From Sphacelaria rigidula (lineage: Eukaryota > Phaeophyceae > Sphacelariales), in assembly GCA_964200075.2 (NCBI GenBank), contig CAXNAA020000359.1, forward strand, positions 1-22,053: 22,053 nucleotides of DNA. The letters are read 5' to 3'. Under the pieces are notes generated by a model that did no database searches, was not told the origin of the DNA, and saw only the letters and a program-made list of their open reading frames with translations. A program made the translations under genes and the position numbers. Positions 1 to 10,700 of this stretch are shown piece after piece; position 1 is the first letter of the stretch, and each line of letters starts with the position of its first letter.

Positions 1-726
1 GCTGCATCCTGCTGAGATTGTTCGGCCCGAAGCCTACTGATTATCTTGCATTTGGATGACAGCCTATGCTGGGGGGTTCCCCTTTATCCGTTGAGACTCG
101 AGTCCTGCGTATTCTGTCTTCGTAGCCCCCTATACATATCATGCTAGTTTTCGTGCGTTTAAAGCGCTTCTTCCATACCAACACTTGTTGTTTTACGCTT
201 CTTGTGGCGGGTATCTTCATGATAAGTTGCGACTAGTTCGTTTTTCAGATCAAACGGAAACCAAGAGCACAATGCACGACCACGAGAAAACAGAATAGAG
301 CAACTGTTGCTTGTATAGCCGCAAGCATTCGCCGCCAAGAACCCAAAATTGCGACAATCGTTGTTCCACCCAGTTACCTGAAAAATACACCAAATCCTCG
401 ACTACATTTTTCCCTTTGGCTTGCCCTGCACATCGCCGGTACTGCAGTCCTATAGGGTGCAATGGTCACGAAATGGAATTTGTGCCGTAGCGCTATCGGG
501 AGTTGTGAGTACCTTTTCGCGAAGAGCAGAGGGCGGCTTTCATCGATGTCTCAGGCAATGACTTGGAATACTCCGGACCTGTTTACGCTACTTTTGTTGT
601 ATCCTAAGGCGGAATCGTTGTCGACCTTAGTCTTCGCATCTCGATGTATGCGGGTGCGGACCTCTCCTATAAGCAGAGGCGGCAGCAGCAGCAGCAGCAG
701 CAGCGTTAGGAGCAACAGCAGCGGAC
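1..726. other. Upstream region without a supported gene
   Basis: I see no convincing exon here. Open frames on both strands show no domain, and their composition follows local repeats; for example, the minus-strand Leu run near 680-710 is only the CAG repeat read backwards. The stretch probably holds the promoter and 5' leader of the plus-strand gene starting near 727. No clear TATA box or other element was recognised. Confidence 0.4.
682..704 (+). repeat. (GCA)n / CAG microsatellite
   Basis: About 7.7 uninterrupted GCA units, followed by an imperfect continuation (agcaacagcagcgg) to about 724. It lies 22 bp before the proposed start codon at 727. In the frame of that start codon it would read poly-Ala, but an in-frame TAA sits just upstream, near 669, so it is more likely 5' untranslated. 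Translation is possible only if an upstream exon splices into the CAG at about 673-675. Confidence 0.85.
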
Positions 727-743
727 ATGTCGACCAGCCGGAG
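727..743 (+). CDS. Coiled-coil gene, proposed exon 1
   Basis: Five codons plus two bases (MSTSR) ending at AG|GTAATT. The phase-2 end joins exactly to the single leading G of the next exon, restoring an Arg codon. An exon this short is weakly supported by itself. The alternative is that real coding starts further upstream, through the Ala/CAG tract. Confidence 0.4.
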
Positions 744-3252
744 GTAATTCTCAGGTGACCTGGAGACTCACGATTGCTGTTCTTTTTTCTACAACAAGCT
801 CGTGAACCGGGTACCGTTCGCTTCGACACAAATCTCCACAAGCTAACATAAACCCCCACAAGCTAGTATTTATCAGTAGGCCTAAGAACGAGGAGGCTGG
901 ATCAACCCGCCACAGGCAAGTTACCGTACATGCCATTTTTTACCGTACGTGCCATACGTAGCAACGGGAATGCCACATGGGAAAATAGATCTCACTTGAT
1001 CAAAGCGTCGGCGATTTCTCGTTTTGGCACGTACGTGCATTCACACGCAGGCTTCGAGCCCAGGTGTCAAGCATGCAGAGGGAGTTTCGCCGCAGGGAGG
1101 CGATACAACAGGGCCGGTATGAAACCGTCATCACCAGACTCGCACGGGAGGTGAAGATACACCGCGGTTATCACGTGCGCTCTGTCACGTGAAACATGGA
1201 TGCACTTTTAGTTCGTTGTGTTGGGTGTCCGGCGAAAACTGACTTTCTGTTGTTTCCCCGCTCTGTGTGGGCTACACCTTCAGCGTCGCCGGTTTACGAA
1301 ACCAATTGGCACAGTGTCATCTACTACTGTTTACCGCGTTGTATCCAACAATAGTTGGCTGCTTTTCCCTGCTCGCAGGTGGGCTTGCCGACCATGCCAC
1401 AAGCAAGTGAGCTATTTGTGCGCTCTTAGACATGAGAGGTAGTCAATGCAGTATTGCTTGAGGATCTACTCTAGAGAAAAGTTGTGGCAGCTCCGGTGGA
1501 GGTAACAGGAAACTACGCAATGTACCGCGATGCATTGATTTTGGATGACTGAATACCTTCATAATTCCTTGCTTACATCCTGTTCCCTACACTGATCGCG
1601 ATGCAGCTGGACTACGCCAGACACAAGTCGTCTCCCGTCGAAAAAGGATTTCACGAGTCTTGCTCCGAACAGAGCAACCAGGTCCCTAAAACATTACCCC
1701 ATATGGGACCGCGGATGACTACCAGCCAAGAAGGTTTCAGGCTTGGCGCGACCCCATGTTCATGTGTGGGGACACCATCTATCTCAGATGTTGCCGGAGA
1801 TGGTCCGAGTACGGACGGACAAACAGACGGCACTGGTAGTAGTGTAGGGGAAGGTGGGGATATCGCTGCTATGACATGTAGTAGTACGCAGGCACCACAG
1901 GACAGTATCAACGATGTTATCGTCGACGATAATTGCCTTGAGGAGGAGAGCATGGGTGATGAGTGCTTTACTCCGCAAAACCAGGGCGATACAGGTCGAA
2001 GTATCGCCGTGATGCGTCAACCAGCGGCTCCATTTTATTTATCAGATTTCGTAAAATCAGACTTGGATGCTGCTTGGGACGCTATCCGTGTTGCTGTGCT
2101 GGCGCTCGAAGAGGTAGAGGAGAACGGAGCGGAGTTCATGAGGCAAGCACAGCAGGGAGGATTACCCCGCGAGGTCGCCGATTCGACGGCGGAGCGTGTG
2201 AGTACTTCGAGAAAATCTAGTGACGCCAAAAAGGCAGATGTGGACCATACTCGAGATGCTGTGCAATCGAAAGACGTGAAGCAGATATTACGTAGAGTAG
2301 CGGAGAAGCGGACTCTCTGCAAAAGCGCCCTGGATGAGGCAAAGACGATGCTCTCGGACTTGAGGCAGGAGAATTCGAGGTGAGCCAGGGAGGCAACGGT
2401 AGAGTACAATACGCCCATGATGTGGGCGTCAGTGATCACTTCTCAACAAGTTCGACGGCTTGTCGTTCAGGTACATAGTGGGAAATCGGTAGCATTGGTT
2501 GTACTGTCGATGTGTCAACCACATTTTTGTAAGAGACATTACGGGTAGCTTGGTGTTGTTACACACCGATCGGTCGCGCTGTCGTGTGAATGCCACGTAT
2601 CGCCACTACAGTATTCTCAACCCTGCTCATAGTGGTTCAGGTGATGGAGCGTTCAAGGTAGACATGCGCTCCACCACCGCCGCAAGTTGTGCCCGGACTA
2701 AATATAGAAGATATCATTGTCTTGCGTCATCAGGGTGAGCGAATATGCGGGATCAAAAGAGAATCGTGCGCACCCTTGTATCGTTGCTAATCTAATTTGA
2801 GCCTTGAAGCAACCATTGCGTGTGAGCTTTTGCCCCAAGTTGGAGTATTATGGCACACAAGACACCGTGAATAACACGCGTCTTTCATGCGAACCGCGCG
2901 CTCTTATTGCATTTTCCTTGATATTCATTTCAGTTTCAAGCAAGCCGCTCAGGCGGAGATTGCTCTGCGGCAGGAGCGTGAAGTGGAGGTACAACGACTG
3001 CGTGGGGCACTCCGGCATCTTTTGGCCGACGGTGAAGACCTCAACAGCACTCTAAAGGCGGCGGCCGCGATCGGTAACAACAGCGGACTCAGTCTGTCTT
3101 CCGCAGGAGGAACCTCTGAGGATACTTCACGACGACATCACCAAATCTCGTGTCAACATTCAGACCATCGGTGGGGTTCGCATCTCAACCAAGGGGGAAA
3201 TTCCACGTTGGCGACTGAACAAGACAGAGTAGAGGGAGAGAGCGGGCGCTGA
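727..3252 (+). CDS. Unrecognised coiled-coil protein, four-exon model
   Basis: I do not recognise this family. Proposed exons: 727-743, 1051-1150, 1607-2379 and 2934-3252, 1209 nt or 402 codons plus stop. Donors: CGGAG|GTAATT, CGGGAG|GTGAAG, TCGAG|GTGAGC. Acceptors: CACACGCAG, CGATGCAG, CATTTCAG. Phases agree at every junction, which supports the model. The protein starts MSTSRRLRAQ, then a basic amphipathic helix (about residues 5-39, with motifs such as REFRRREAIQQ). A polar Ser/Gly/Asp-rich and probably disordered stretch follows (about 50-180). From about 185 to 330 it is heptad-like, charged and helical, and this continues smoothly across the 2379/2934 junction (LRQENS then FKQAAQAEIALRQ). 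No signal peptide or membrane segment is visible. The start at 727 is chosen because it splices in frame into the helix; ATG 1601 is rejected because it belongs to a splice acceptor. The 3' end is ambiguous, since a competing frame ends at 3232. The gene is convergent with the CLC gene. Confidence 0.5.
1051..1150 (+). CDS. Coiled-coil gene, proposed exon 2
   Basis: One hundred bases between acceptor CACACGCAG and donor GGGAG|GTGAAG, encoding 33 residues of strongly helical, Arg/Glu-rich sequence (RLRAQVSSMQ, then REFRRREAIQQGRYETVITR). The composition contrasts sharply with the neighbouring non-coding DNA. It ends in phase 0, matching the acceptor at 1607. Confidence 0.6.
1607..2379 (+). CDS. 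Coiled-coil gene, proposed exon 3 (largest)
   Basis: A 773-base open stretch. The first part is polar and low-complexity with acidic clusters (VDDNCLEEESMGDE). The second part, from about 2040, becomes a continuous charged helix (DLDAAWDAIRVAVLALEEVE; KQILRRVAEKRTLCKSALDE). It ends at TCGAG|GTGAGC; a stop follows at once if the donor is not used, so splicing or termination here is forced. Confidence 0.7.
2934..3252 (+). CDS. Coiled-coil gene, proposed last exon
   Basis: It follows a good acceptor (TTGATATTCATTTCAG) and continues the helix in frame (AEIALRQEREVEVQRLRG), then LADGEDLNSTLKAAA. After about 3107 the frame turns His/Ser/Gly-rich and looks less protein-like, while the +1 frame reads a plausible peptide (LHDDITKSRVNIQTIGG, then RISTKGEIPRWRLNK) to TAG 3230-3232. 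An alternative with a 118-nt intron (2989-3106; GAG|GTACAA to CCGCAG|GAG) restores that frame exactly and gives 356 codons plus stop. Confidence 0.55.
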
Positions 3253-4547
3253 AGGCTTTCATATTTGAGGAGGGGGATAAAGCCAAGCTGGGAAGTTTGC
3301 AATTTTTTGTTTTTACAAGTCAGGCTGTAGTTGCTCCTTAACCCAAGCAGCAGGCGACAAGCAGCAGGCGACATTGTGTTGATTCTCGGGTCTGAAGCAG
3401 GCGACATTGGCTTCGCGTGGACTGCATCATGTGGACTCTTCGAGAAAGCCACAGTATATTCCCTCAAAATCCGCTACAGATTTTCGACTCCAGTCCTGAC
3501 TCACCGGATACAGCGAAATGGGCGGATGCTTGCCCGTGTGCGTCTGAACTGCTCGATCGGGTCGCGCTTGTTTGTCTACTGTCGGCAAAGGCAATCACCG
3601 TACGGGCAATAGTCGAGTTACCAACAGCTCAACCATGCAGACGACATGAACCTGACCTAATTTAAGCCGAATGTGTGAAAGAACAACTTCAAGGAAAACG
3701 AAAATTTACTGGCAGCATGGCATCCGTCATCTGGTCTACTCTAACCGTACTCTACATTTGACGAAATAGCGGGACAGGACAACACTACGTCGCGTCTTCA
3801 GCTTGTCAACGTATCGAAGACCGCCATTCGCTGCCACAGTACACTACTACTGTACTACCGCATACAAGGTTCACCGGGATGCCTTCTCGGTACTGCTATA
3901 CTTCATCGTGCCATATTTTGCTACTTCTCTTCATCATTCACTCTAGTCTACGGCAAGGCTTCACCACCATGCTAATCCCATCCCCCCGACGATGTTCAAT
4001 CCGTCGGACTCTCCCTCTTCAGTCTCACGTACTTGCAAAATATCACTATTGGCAGTAGAGAAACCTTTCAAGCGATTTTTGACGTAAAGGAACAATTGTC
4101 ATGTAAACTACTTCGAGACAGTGCACTCCGTTTGACTTGTTTGCTCCGCTCATGCTAGCTTTGTACGCGGGCTTGGCCAAGAACGGTGTGCAGTATCGCT
4201 ATACACGTGGTCGGCGTCTCTACCTAACTTTCATTTCACAGTCTGGCTTTGATATACCACCCGATTCCCCCTCCCACTGACCTCCGAACTAGATTCCAAA
4301 CGTATTTTAAAAACCAACATCGCTGCAAAATTCGCACATTCCATTGCGATTCGATCGGTCACTTTTGTAACAGATCCAAAGCTCTGTCATCAGCAACTTC
4401 ATAGCTATCTTTACTGTGTTCTATTACCGTTCCAACTCTGAAGCGGAACGGATCTATCTCTGAGCGTTGGGCACCCCCCCCCTTTCATTTTCGCTTCTTG
4501 TTTTCTTTGTTCCCACCACCAGGACATGCGAGCATTATTCCTCCTTT
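3253..4547. other. Intergenic region between two convergent genes
   Basis: No exon supported. It holds a short tandem repeat (3345-3372) and a run of nine C at 4474-4482, close to the 3' end of the minus-strand gene. It should contain both 3' untranslated regions. No AATAAA signal was found in a convincing place for either gene. Confidence 0.5.
3345..3372 (+). repeat. 14-bp tandem duplication
   Basis: AAGCAGCAGGCGAC occurs twice head to tail. A partial third copy (GAAGCAGGCGACATTG) lies at about 3394-3409. It falls in the region just after the coiled-coil gene's stop codons. Confidence 0.8.
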
Positions 4548-4768
4548 TCATATTGAGCCGTGTTTTTGCCGATTCTTTTCTCCCGCGTCTTGTCCGTGGC
4601 CGCTGCCTTCACGTATCAGGCGATACGCCCCGCCCTTCTCAAAGTGCTCCGGTAACAGATTTTCTCTAGTGACCATACCCAACACTTCATTGTAGTGGTT
4701 TACTACGACCAAGTGGCGGAGTCCCAACGTGCGAAACATGATATACGCTCGCTGCGCGGAGGCATGCT
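4548..4768 (-). CDS. CLC gene last exon: second CBS domain and C-terminus
   Basis: Acceptor CTCGACAG. It encodes AYIMFRTLGLRHLVVVNHYN, then EVLGMVTRENLLPEHFEK, the most recognisable CBS2 segment of CLC proteins, followed by a short basic Gly-rich tail ending at TGA (4550-4548). The tail after HFEK is longer than usual, but no good donor is seen, so termination here is likely. Confidence 0.93.
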
Positions 4769-7700
4769 CTGTCGAGTAACGTCGCAGCAAGGGAGGGGGG
4801 GACGAAGGAGTCCTTCATTACCACGCGGAGGGTCATGGGGGTTAAGGGCTGTTCTTAGGCGCTGGGGGGACCGCGAATCTTGTGCGCATTTCCCACGTAC
4901 TTGCACGCTTCATATGAACGTTTTTCTCGTCCCCTTGTCTGTGTTTCGGACGCATGCACACCCCTTTGTCCGAGGCTGTGCCAATTTTCCGTTTTCAGAT
5001 ACCAATGCTCGCACGTGTACCCCCGAAAGTCAGTACTGTTGCAGGCTTTATGCAGGTTGGTGCTCGCACAGTGTAGGTACACTGCACACACCACCACTGT
5101 TGCGCTGCACTGTAGATTCGACTTCGCTGTTAGTTGGGGGGAACATGATGATGTTGGGCGCTTGGAGTGCTGATGCGACACATTGGGATAGAATGTGGAA
5201 CGTAGTACGTGCGTCAATACCATAAAATCATGAAACTATCGTCTTCATATTGTCCTCCGCAGGGGTTAGCGAAGCCTTCGGTACGTCGAAATCAGTCCCA
5301 ACGTTTCGAGCGGATCTATGGCCACAGAGGGATATAGCACTCTTGTCCCACAGTAGTGCTGCAGTACATTAGGGTATCACCCGGACAAGAGGCACGCAGC
5401 CATCGAGCGAACATGTTGTGTGCTTGCTTCTCCGTGGCTCATTCAGTGGACCGTGTACAGGGCAGGCGTCCAATGGCAATGAAAATCTTGTCGAAGCTTT
5501 CATGGTTCGTGAGTAGTAATTATCTTCTCCGTCTTTACGATTGTCCTCGAGACATATCTTCGCAATCGTCCTCGAGGGACAACTCTTTACCGTGACGTCA
5601 AGCACAAGGCCAACATTTACTATCGCTGTCGTACGATCGAACAACAATTGCATCAGTATCTTGCGTTACACAACTAAACGCGCTCGAGGTGCGCGACCCT
5701 GTAAAACCGGCCCTGAGACTCAGTCATTGACAGCATGTGTCTGCCGACGTGCGGGATGGATAGGTGGCACATTTGACGTTCGCGTACTCACCGTTGATAA
5801 CGTGGGGACCGATCTGTACATAGGGCGCGATGTCCATCAGACAGTCCATGTCGGCTTCCCGAATCTTGAGCTCGTTCACCTTGGGGTAGTTAGGGTATAG
5901 GCTTTCCAAGGTGTGCCAGGACAGCTCGGGTAAGGATTGATCCGGCCTGGGAAACGATCAAGAAAATGTGGAGCAAAAGCGGAAGGTGTCATACTTCACA
6001 CCACACGTATCATCGCGACCATGCTAATAGAAAGAGAGGAATCAAACGAACAAACCAACGACGACGCAAATGGGCGCACCCCGACACTCGACAGCCACTA
6101 CGCGCTATTACCTGCACTTCTAGCTTGTGTTCCGCTCCTTTCTCCCTTATTTTTCTCCCCGCCCCACTGTACTACTATATTTTATCGTAATTTGTCGTTG
6201 GGCTGACAAGTGTATTATCTGGTTTTCTCCTCGCGTCCGGTTGCCTCTGCTCATATCTAACACGTATGTGTGTGCACCAGTAATAGTGGCCGCCGTGGTT
6301 TGGTGGTCTAATCGGCACAACCGACACAATTCCAAAACCATGGAGGGCGAAACGTTATGGTTTTGAACCCCAGCAGGTATATGTCCGGGGTGTTTCACTG
6401 AGAAGTGTCTGATTTTTGTATTAAAAATGTGAGAACATGATCAGCAAATAAAACGTACTTGACGACGGTCGATGCGGTGCGGGAGTAACGATGGTCATGA
6501 TCCAATCTGCGACACCAAAATGTAAGTGAGGCGTGTGCCGGGGGAGGGGGAGAGGGGGGAGGGAGAGGGATGTGTCGATTGATGCCTTGAGGCTGCGGAC
6601 ACAGGCTAAGGAACGGGGGAGGTCAAGCGTAGTATGATGAAAAATAGAGGACTTATCACTAGCTCTTGCTAGCTCTTTTAGCTTCATTAGCAGGCCATCG
6701 CTCGTTTTTTCACCGCACAACATCTATGTCGATGGTGTCTTCTTGTAAGGAGTGATGATCATATGCATCGCTGCCCGCAAATCTCACATCTTTCGAGTGT
6801 GAGTTTGGATATAAGGGCTAAGTGATGGAAAATAAAAAACACTTTATCGGAACTTTGTCTGCCGTCAAAATGCGTTTGATCGCCGCTTTGCTCTGTTCGG
6901 GCTACTCGGGGCATTGGAAGACTGGTCAAATCCCACGCTGATTTACCCAGGTAGAATGCTCGGTGTGTGAGTATTGCTCCGGGTGAGCGATTCCCTCCTC
7001 GGGACTATTTCTCGCAGCAGTTTGTTTTTTGCGAATTTCACATGAGTGCAACTTACAGGCGACTTTTTTGCACTGAACGCAAGGGGTGGTATATCTTTCA
7101 GTTCCGACACCACACCCGAAATACTCCGATAGTGTAGGCCCAAACTTCGCGCGCGGGGGGGGATGGGGGAGGGGAGGTACCCCAAAATCAGATTATTGGG
7201 CTGCCAGACGTGGCCAGACTTCCGAAAATGAAGTTGGTTTACTTCTTGGCAGAATGTTCCTAGAGTCGGAGCTAGAATTCACACTGATTGCGAGACTTTA
7301 GCACGAGTTGCCCGCAAGTCAGGATGGTTGAACTAGTGTGGTGATCAAAAACAAACCATAGAGGCGGCTGTGGCTGATGAGAGCCTTGATACTGCTTCAA
7401 CGTTGTTTTTTGGGCAGTATAAAATTTTTACCGTAAGACCGAAAAATGGTGTGAAGATGGTGTGTGTGCATTTGTGTGTGCCAGAACTGGGAGATATATC
7501 AACCCCCGGTACACGGCAGAATTGTCTAGCAGGCACATCCAGGTACGTGCAACTTACAACTTTGGGGGTCGGAAAAACTCTGCATGCGGGCTCTATACAG
7601 CGAGGAACCCCACGCACGTCCTGACTCAGAGCTTCTACGGTGACCGTAAGAACCATGGATGCCCTCACATCCACCAACGGATAATGGCGGGTGCAGTGCA

Positions 7701-10700
7701 GGGACTGCTCCTCTCCTCTGTCTAGTGATGTGTACGGGCTCCTAGTTTCGTATCATAGTCTGCACCTCATATCCGAGGAGGCAGGTGTATGTATGTTAGG
7801 GCACCTCATGGCCCCTTCTGCTCCAGAGATGTTTGGCATCTAATTCACATGAATAGTTATTTCCCAAGTAGACTCTTCCGACATGCTCACCTCGTGGGAT
7901 CTTGCTTTGATGCGGCTGTGAAATGCCTGTGCTTCAGGAGAACCAGCAGATTTTTCCTGTCCCGCGAAGTAGGGCGGAAAGGCGATCATCACGTTCTCGG
8001 TATTGCGTTCGTTTGAGATTGGAAAAAATGGTGTGTCATATAACGATGGAGGAAGGAATACTCAGAAGACTGTGCACGAGTATGGTCCAGGAGCGATCAG
8101 GCAGTCTCTCAGAAAGCAAGGCGGTCTGCTGCAAACGCTACCAGCAGAGGGACGTGGGGCCGTCAAGTGGTGCACGAGACGTTGCGCGGCCATGTGCGTC
8201 CACTCGGAAATGATATTTGCTGCGCTCAACTTCCGCGATTGCACACCTGTGAACCGTCCCTAGCAACACCCTTTGGTCGCAGTCTTCCACAACTGGAAAG
8301 CAGTTGTGATCATAATCGCGAAGTGCCGACATCATCGCAGAGACAGTCTCGATAGGCCGTAGGCACACCACCTGGGTCACGCGACGATGAGCAGCAGGAG
8401 GCAAGCCGAGCGAGAGTATAGATTGAACACTACGCAGGGACGACGTTTGAAGCGATGTACATAAAACACGACGGGAAAAGTTGGGGGGAGCATACAGACA
8501 GCGGTACCATTGTGAATGCTTCGTGAACGTAGTCTGCGGTCGTTCAAGAATTGCACCCCATGATTCGTAGAACCTCTCTTTCACATAGTGGACTGAAGTA
8601 GGTTCAGGTGCTCAAGTGTATGTGGGCATGTCGACCCTCATACATTTTTTCCCTGATTTTTTTCGCCTTCTAGTCTCCCACGTATTGGTGCCCAGAGCCC
8701 GTGCAAAGCTGAGTCGAAACGCTGCCTAAAATCATCGTCGTGGTAGGCATGACAAACACGTACTCAACAGAACGTTGACTGACGCTTGCACGCTTGAAGT
8801 TCGACGTTCTCACACTGTCTGCGTCGTCCAACTGCATACCTCCTTCGACATGAGCTGGTGAGCACGCATGTTTTGGGCTCTGGTCTCCTCCGGCGGCTCT
8901 TGCTCCAAGAACGGCATCTTCCTAATGCGTATCTTGTTGTCGTAGATGCCCTCGTTGAAGTGGTTGCCGACCGTTCTCGCCGTGATCAACACCAACATCA
9001 GCGGGATCACGAACTACAAGCACGTCCACAGTTCATCGTGCATCGCGACAAGTGGACGAGCGACGGCGCATGACTGCGAGATTCAGTGACGTTTTCCCCA
9101 GGAGTGAGGGCTGAATTTGTATGTACAATACGCATAAATACAAACATCAGTACATTCTGTGGCACTCGCGGAGACCCCGGGGATTCTCTGACCGTTACCC
9201 CATTCAGCGGTGTCTAAGACTTGGGTATTATCCCCATTTCCAGCCGGTAGCGTTCTGTGTGAATCTCATCACATGTTGCGTTGGCGGAGGTCAGCCCAAG
9301 TATAGAATCACGTAAAGCTTCACGCAGTATTTTCATTAGTGGTATAGTCTAGTGTATCGATGGCGGTATTGGTGTCTCACCAATACCCATCCCGACGCCT
9401 CCACCAGCATGACCGTCAAACTCAAAGTCATCCTGGTAATACCCCCGAGAACACCCGTGGCTCCGATAAGTGCGTAGGCCCGTGCATTTTGTCCGAGGAG
9501 ATTCCCGAATCCTCGGCCTACAGTCGCGAACACGATGTCAGAAGAGGGGAGCGAGGGGTGACGGTATGCGTGATGACGTAACTTGATGCTCAACGACGCT
9601 GAAAACGGCATCGGTTTGAAGTTCAACAGGAATTGGTCAGGTGCATGTACTAACGGTAAGAAATGCAGTAAACAAGATGTTACGTGTTCCACTCTCCGGA
9701 TAACCCCTTCATCCTTGACGTGTGATGTATAATTGTTTGGAGGGAGAGGGTCGGAAGCGGGAACTACTTGACCTACGATATATCAGCAATCCACGGAGCA
9801 CAAGCAGTACCCCGCAGAATAAGATCGCGTTCAACAGTTCGGCCGTGCAAAATCCGTTGTCCTGAGTACCTGTGGTGTCTCACATTCGGTCCCTTACTCG
9901 AACAATCACCAGGATTTTCCACTACATAAAGGCCAACTCTTATGGGAGCGTTTGAAATTTTATTTTGCAACAACTTCAGAGGATTTTTTTTTCTCTGTCA
10001 TCATGGTGAGCGGGCACAAAATACACAACTACGGCATAGAAGAAAAAAAGTCGTTTAAAATGATTGCAAAACGAAATTCTAAACCCTTCCATAAGATTTG
10101 GTCTAAATGCAAATATTTCAGCTCGCTACTGTAGCACCTCTGGTAAAAATGCGACAACAGAAACGGTATTCATTGCCATGCCATGTCTTACCCATGGCGG
10201 CTCCGGCCAAGAGGGTCGGAATGAAGAGCCCAGAGCAAACCCAGGTGCCGATGGTCATACACTCCATTATAATAAACACAGCAGAAAATACCAACACCGT
10301 GGCCGGCTTCAACCCTGGCTCTCCGAAGTGGAAGAGCAGCTTTATCGCCCGATCTTGCTCGTTCAGGAACAGGGTTCCCATCTGAAATACAAAGACGATT
10401 GAAGAATGGGCAATTGGAGTTGCTGGCACATGTAAGCGACAACAGCGTTCCCCATGCGACTGTTCGGAAGCTACGTACCACATTCGCAACGTTATTCTGT
10501 ACTTGGTACTCTCCTGCTCATGGTAGAGTGTAGTGCCAGCGATAACTCCAAGGGCCATCCGTATCCACGGTACCACACACTCGAGAGTACAGGGTGTGCG
10601 CGCTATCCTGAGCGTGTAAGCGCCGTAAGCGAGTAGTGTGCGGTATGCGTCTCGTAACGTGCGCAAGTGGTATAGATCGGTTGTTGATTCCAAAGCGGGC

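Larger units (their letters stand above)
5947..7890 (-). other. Large CLC intron with tRNA-like and G-rich sequences
   Basis: At 1944 bp this is the longest intron apart from the transposon-bearing one. It contains a plus-strand A/B-box-like stretch (about 6304-6370) and two long plus-strand G tracts (6540-6569 and 7155-7177). No further exon with a CLC match was seen, and the flanking exons join in phase without one. Confidence 0.65.

Noticed and set aside
551-859. Minus-strand open frame with a Leu-rich stretch resembling a membrane segment
   Set aside because: The Leu run is the CAG repeat read in another frame; the rest has no recognisable feature.
1601-1606. ATG 1601 as the start of the coiled-coil gene
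   Set aside because: The ATGCAG looks like a splice acceptor, and the upstream helical exon 1051-1150 joins in phase at 1607.
4695-5225. A 176-codon plus-strand open frame
   Set aside because: It overlaps the last CLC exon in antisense and runs through an intron; Cys/Pro/His-rich, no motif, no splice context.
5541-5900. Plus-strand 119-codon open frame
   Set aside because: Antisense to the CLC exon at 5946-5792, which has clear family matches.
9952-10134. Lys/Phe-rich plus-strand frame
   Set aside because: A/T-rich intron sequence between two CLC exons, with no motif.
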